Part shown: in pieces, positions 61,179-64,000 of the stretch
Position numbering within the stretch: the first letter of the stretch is position 1
Layout of the letters: each line of letters opens with the position of its first letter
Assembly: GCA_963795775.1 (NCBI GenBank)
Contig: CAWCJL010000003.1
Coordinates: 558,001 to 622,000, forward strand
Reading direction: 5' to 3'
Source: CAWCJL01 sp963795775
GTDB lineage: Bacteria > Acidobacteriota > Terriglobia > Terriglobales > Acidobacteriaceae
DNA: 64,000 bases
The notes under the pieces: generated by a model
Seen by the model: only the letters and a program-made list of their open reading frames with translations
What the model was told of the DNA's origin: nothing
Database searches by the model: none
Position numbers and translations under genes: made by a program

Positions 61179-64000
61179 CTACTTGACCAGAGTCAACGCG
61201 ACTGTGGTGGACTGCGTAATCGGACTTCCTCCGCTCGTGCTGGTGCCCGTCACCGTGATCGTGTACACCTTGTAGGCACTCGGTTTGCAACAGCCAGAGA
61301 TACCTCCAGCGAGTATCAGTGCGAGCGGCAGGATCCACCAGACTGCTTTGCCCGCAGGCTGACCGCGCTTGCGGCGAAATGCGCTTGCGAACACCGTCGC
61401 CGTGCCGCCGAGACCGAGTGGAAGCATTGTCCAGGCCAGCAAAGGTGAGGACGGATCCGGCGCCGGCGCCGGTGTCCCGGTGAGCCGGCCGAAGATCAGC
61501 GGCACGTTGGTGGCATTCGCTGTGGCTGCGACCGTCATGACCGCAGTGCCCGTTCCCCCTGCAGCCAGGGCCACGCCTGCGGGAGCGAAGTTGCACGTGC
61601 CGTCCTCCGGCAGGCCAGAGCAGGACAGCGTAACCGTGCCCGCGAAGCCTGAGACCGAGGCGAGCGAGACCTGGTATTTCACGCTGCCTGAGCTGGCGAT
61701 CTCCTGCTCGGGCGGGTTCGCGCTGATGCTGAAATTACCGGTGTTGCTACCCGGGCTGCCGGGCCCACCGGGGCCGCCAGGACCGCCGGGATCGCCGCTT
61801 CCGGAGTCTGTTACCGTCAATGTGCCATTTACGATGGTGATGGCATAGTTCGTTAGTAGCGTAACCGGACTGCCCCCGGTCGTCGATGGCCCGGCAGTAA
61901 CTGCGGGGAGAATCGGGTAAGTGCCGGCGGGGCTCGAGGTATCGGCCGTGGTGCTGTAACTGGCCAGGATAGACTGCCCGGGCACGACACCGGTGACGGT
62001 TCCGGTCAGCGCGGGATTGGCAGTGTTCACAGGACGGGTGACGTTTGCTGCCTCTACCGTGACCGGCGCCGGCAAGACTGTGAGTGCGATAGTGGAGTTT
62101 GTCGCGGGAAAATTGCTATCGCCGGAGTAGGCAACCGTCACAGAGTAGGTGCCGACATTCTCGAGCGTGGGCGACGGAGCACAAGTCAGAGTGTCGTTCG
62201 CAGGCAGCGGGGCGGTCGGGCAAAGCGCCGTGGTTCCGATGGAGAAGGTGAGCATGCCCGTGGGAGCGGTCTGCTGGTTGCCGGCCGCGGTTGCGGAAAG
62301 GGTGTAGGGAGTGCCGTACACGGTCGTGACGGCGGGTGCGTTGATGGTGGCCTGCGGCGGTGGTGGGGCTTCGCCTTGCAATGCAATGGCCTGGGTGGGA
62401 TTGATCGAACTGTCGGTCAACGTAGCCGTCGCGCGGAAGGTCCCGGGCGATTGCGGCATGAAGTCGAAGGCCAGATCGCAGGTTGCACCGGAGGTGATGT
62501 CATTGCCGCACCCGCTGGTATCCAGGTTTTCGGCGAAGTTTACGGTATCGTCCAGGTAGAGCGACTGGATGGGCTGGAGCACGTCGTTGCCGGCGTTCCA
62601 CAAGGTCGTCGTCAGCGGACCGCCCGTCTGCCCGATCTTGACCACGCCGAAGTCCAGCAGCGGATCCACATAGGTAACGGCGCGGAGAGACGCATTCCCT
62701 CCGTCGACGACATAGATATTGGCCGCTCCGTCCAGCGCCACCGCAAGCGGCGTGTTCAACTGCGCGCGCGTTGCCGGACCACCATCGCCACCCGCACCAG
62801 CAGTGCCGTCTCCGACCAGAGAGGTGATCGCAGGGTTCTGGGCCAGTCCGCTGAAGGCGACGAACACACGGTTGCTCACCGCGTCCGCCACATAGATGTC
62901 TCCGGCTGCGTCGCCGCTCAAACCGACCGGGCCGGGGAAGCTGGTGCCAAGGCGCGTTCCAGGCTGTGTATCCGCCTGCGTGCCGTTGCCGGCAAAGAAG
63001 TGGATAATGCCGGCTGTGTCGATCTGGTAAATGCGATAGGCGCCGCGGTCCGCTACGTACAATACGCCGTTCGAATCCAGGTACAACGCGGAGGGTTGAA
63101 TGAACTGTGCGGTTGTGGCCAGTACGTTATCGGCAGCGGCATTCGTTCCCTGCCCCGCGATCACATGTTGCTGGCCGCCGGCGAAGACTTCCAGAATGCC
63201 GACCGAACCAGGACCGTCCTGGGCGATGTAGATGTCACCCAGCGAGTCCACCACCAAGGCTTCCGGATCGTTCAGGCCGCTCACCACTTTGGTAAGCTTC
63301 CCGTTCACATCGAGTTGAAAGACCGCATCCGCGCTCTTGTCCGCGATGTAAAGATTGCCGGCGTCATCCAGGGCCAGGGCGGTCGGCTTGCTCAGACCAG
63401 CACCAGGCGCGACCAGTTCCGCCGGCGTACTGCTACCCGCGCGCAGCACCGCGATGTCGCCATTCGCTGAGCCGGTTCCGCTCTCGGCGAAGTAGATATC
63501 ACCGGCCGTATTGACCGCAACAGCACTGGGGGAAGCCAGCTTCGCAGCGAGTATTTTGATGGTCCCGGGAAGGAAGTTCGCTTCCGCGCTCTGGCCTACG
63601 CCGTTCAATCCGAACCGGTACTGGGCGTTCCCCACGGAATCACTCAGGGTAAGCGGCGCGCGGCGCAGGCCCGGGAGAGTCGGGGTGAAGCGGACGTTGA
63701 CTTCACAGGTCTTCAGCGTGTTGCCGGAGGGCGTGATGGTTCCATTGCACAGATTACTGAGGATCTGGTAATCGGTGCCGATGCTGCCGGAGAGCCGGAC
63801 GGGCGCGCTGACGACGAATTGTAACGTTTGCGGTGCGCTTTTTCCGCCGACGAAGGTCTCATTGAAGTGCAGGCCGTTGGTGAGGTTGCGGACGATGTTG
63901 TTTTGCGTATCGGCAACGAATACGTCACCGTAGCTGTCTACCGACAAGCCCTTGGGTCCGAAGAGCGGAACCACGACAGCGGCCTTGCCCTCCTGCCGTG
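61179..64000 (-). CDS. Large NHL/Ig-like surface protein with a Gly/Pro linker, 5' end beyond the window
   Basis: The frame is open to base 64000 (about 940 residues visible); the GTG at 63974 is internal. NHL-type beta-propeller blades dominate the first half (GLSVDSYGDVFVADTQNNIV, ALALDDAGNLYIADKSAD, GDIYVADAVSNRVFVAF, VALDGAANIYVVDGGNA), then Ig-like beta domains (QATINAPAVTTVYGTPYTLS, TVAYSGDSNFPATNS), a collagen-like GDPGGPGGPGGPGSPG linker, a last Ig-like domain (SLASVSGFAGTVTLSCSGLP), and a C-terminal transmembrane segment with a Cys pair. Secreted or surface-anchored; function unknown. Confidence 0.85.
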   Translation of the reverse strand, partial: RQEGKAAVVVPLFGPKGLSVDSYGDVFVADTQNNIVRNLTNGLHFNETFVGGKSAPQTLQFVVSAPVRLSGSIGTDYQILSNLCNGTITPSGNTLKTCEVNVRFTPTLPGLRRAPLTLSDSVGNAQYRFGLNGVGQSAEANFLPGTIKILAAKLASPSAVAVNTAGDIYFAESGTGSANGDIAVLRAGSSTPAELVAPGAGLSKPTALALDDAGNLYIADKSADAVFQLDVNGKLTKVVSGLNDPEALVVDSLGDIYIAQDGPGSVGILEVFAGGQQHVIAGQGTNAAADNVLATTAQFIQPSALYLDSNGVLYVADRGAYRIYQIDTAGIIHFFAGNGTQADTQPGTRLGTSFPGPVGLSGDAAGDIYVADAVSNRVFVAFSGLAQNPAITSLVGDGTAGAGGDGGPATRAQLNTPLAVALDGAANIYVVDGGNASLRAVTYVDPLLDFGVVKIGQTGGPLTTTLWNAGNDVLQPIQSLYLDDTVNFAENLDTSGCGNDITSGATCDLAFDFMPQSPGTFRATATLTDSSINPTQAIALQGEAPPPPQATINAPAVTTVYGTPYTLSATAAGNQQTAPTGMLTFSIGTTALCPTAPLPANDTLTCAPSPTLENVGTYSVTVAYSGDSNFPATNSTIALTVLPAPVTVEAANVTRPVNTANPALTGTVTGVVPGQSILASYSTTADTSSPAGTYPILPAVTAGPSTTGGSPVTLLTNYAITIVNGTLTVTDSGSGDPGGPGGPGGPGSPGSNTGNFSISANPPEQEIASSGSVKYQVSLASVSGFAGTVTLSCSGLPEDGTCNFAPAGVALAAGGTGTAVMTVAATANATNVPLIFGRLTGTPAPAPDPSSPLLAWTMLPLGLGGTATVFASAFRRKRGQPAGKAVWWILPLALILAGGISGCCKPSAYKVYTITVTGTSTSGGSPITQSTTVALTLVK

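Overview
The window is high-GC bacterial chromosome, densely coded on both strands. It most resembles a member of the Acidobacteriota (class Terriglobia, family Acidobacteriaceae or close). That is an inference from gene content: a winged-helix/TPR transmembrane regulator, an FG-GAP/ASPIC protein, NHL/Ig-like surface proteins with Gly/Pro linkers, a HigA-like locus, an XRE regulator of a type I associate with this group, an hspR-dnaJ-dnaK heat-shock cluster and a hopanoid HpnI-type glycosyltransferase. I see no rRNA, tRNA, CRISPR array, prophage or transposase gene.

Layout. 0-8 kb: envelope glycosyltransferases, a LolA-like protein, serS with a small membrane gene, a type I phosphodiesterase-type phosphatase and pyrD. 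8-14 kb: a zinc-finger membrane protein, an MBL hydrolase of the WalJ type, an APH-like kinase, a 3-hydroxyacyl-CoA dehydrogenase and a frame-disrupted winged-helix/TPR regulator. 14-20 kb: a small secreted protein, an overlapping PP2C phosphatase / GH130-like / ion-channel-like operon, and a TPR protein with two retropepsin-like domains. 19-26 kb: hpnI, hspR, a gene of unknown function, dnaJ, a damaged higBA locus, and dnaK with a candidate HAIR operator. 26-34 kb: a broken lipoprotein gene, a DHA2 drug exporter behind a perfect 13-bp inverted repeat, an outer-membrane barrel, an AsmA-like protein, hydrolases and a DUF1259 protein. 34-40 kb: a tight four-gene operon of b-type cytochrome, Tat-exported molybdopterin enzyme, lipase-maturation-factor-like membrane protein and FAD oxidoreductase. 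40-49 kb: a secreted Pro/Gly-rich protein, a ThyX-like gene, DUF2071, fabG, a BrkB-like protein, a dienelactone hydrolase, an XRE regulator and an FG-GAP/ASPIC protein. 49-64 kb: metK, ada, a PAP2 phosphatase, a TPR protein, ahcY followed by a tiny ORF, a LecA-like/LssY_C secreted protein, a GGDEF-EAL protein, an OmpA-like protein with Ig-like repeats, and a large NHL/Ig-like protein cut by the window edge.

How the genes fit together. metK and ahcY are two steps of the SAM cycle, about 3.7 kb apart on the same strand. The hspR-dnaJ-dnaK block is a self-contained heat-shock regulon. The cytochrome b / molybdoenzyme pair looks like an electron-transfer couple analogous to MsrPQ or sulfite oxidase systems, here translationally coupled to two genes not usually named with it. 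Several other genes serve the envelope: hopanoid and polysaccharide synthesis, beta-barrels, OmpA and NHL repeat proteins.

A recurring oddity is that at least six coding regions are interrupted by a 1- or 2-base shift that would be repaired by removing or adding one or two bases. This suggests either indel errors in the sequence or recent decay, and it should be resolved before any of these genes is called functional or dead.
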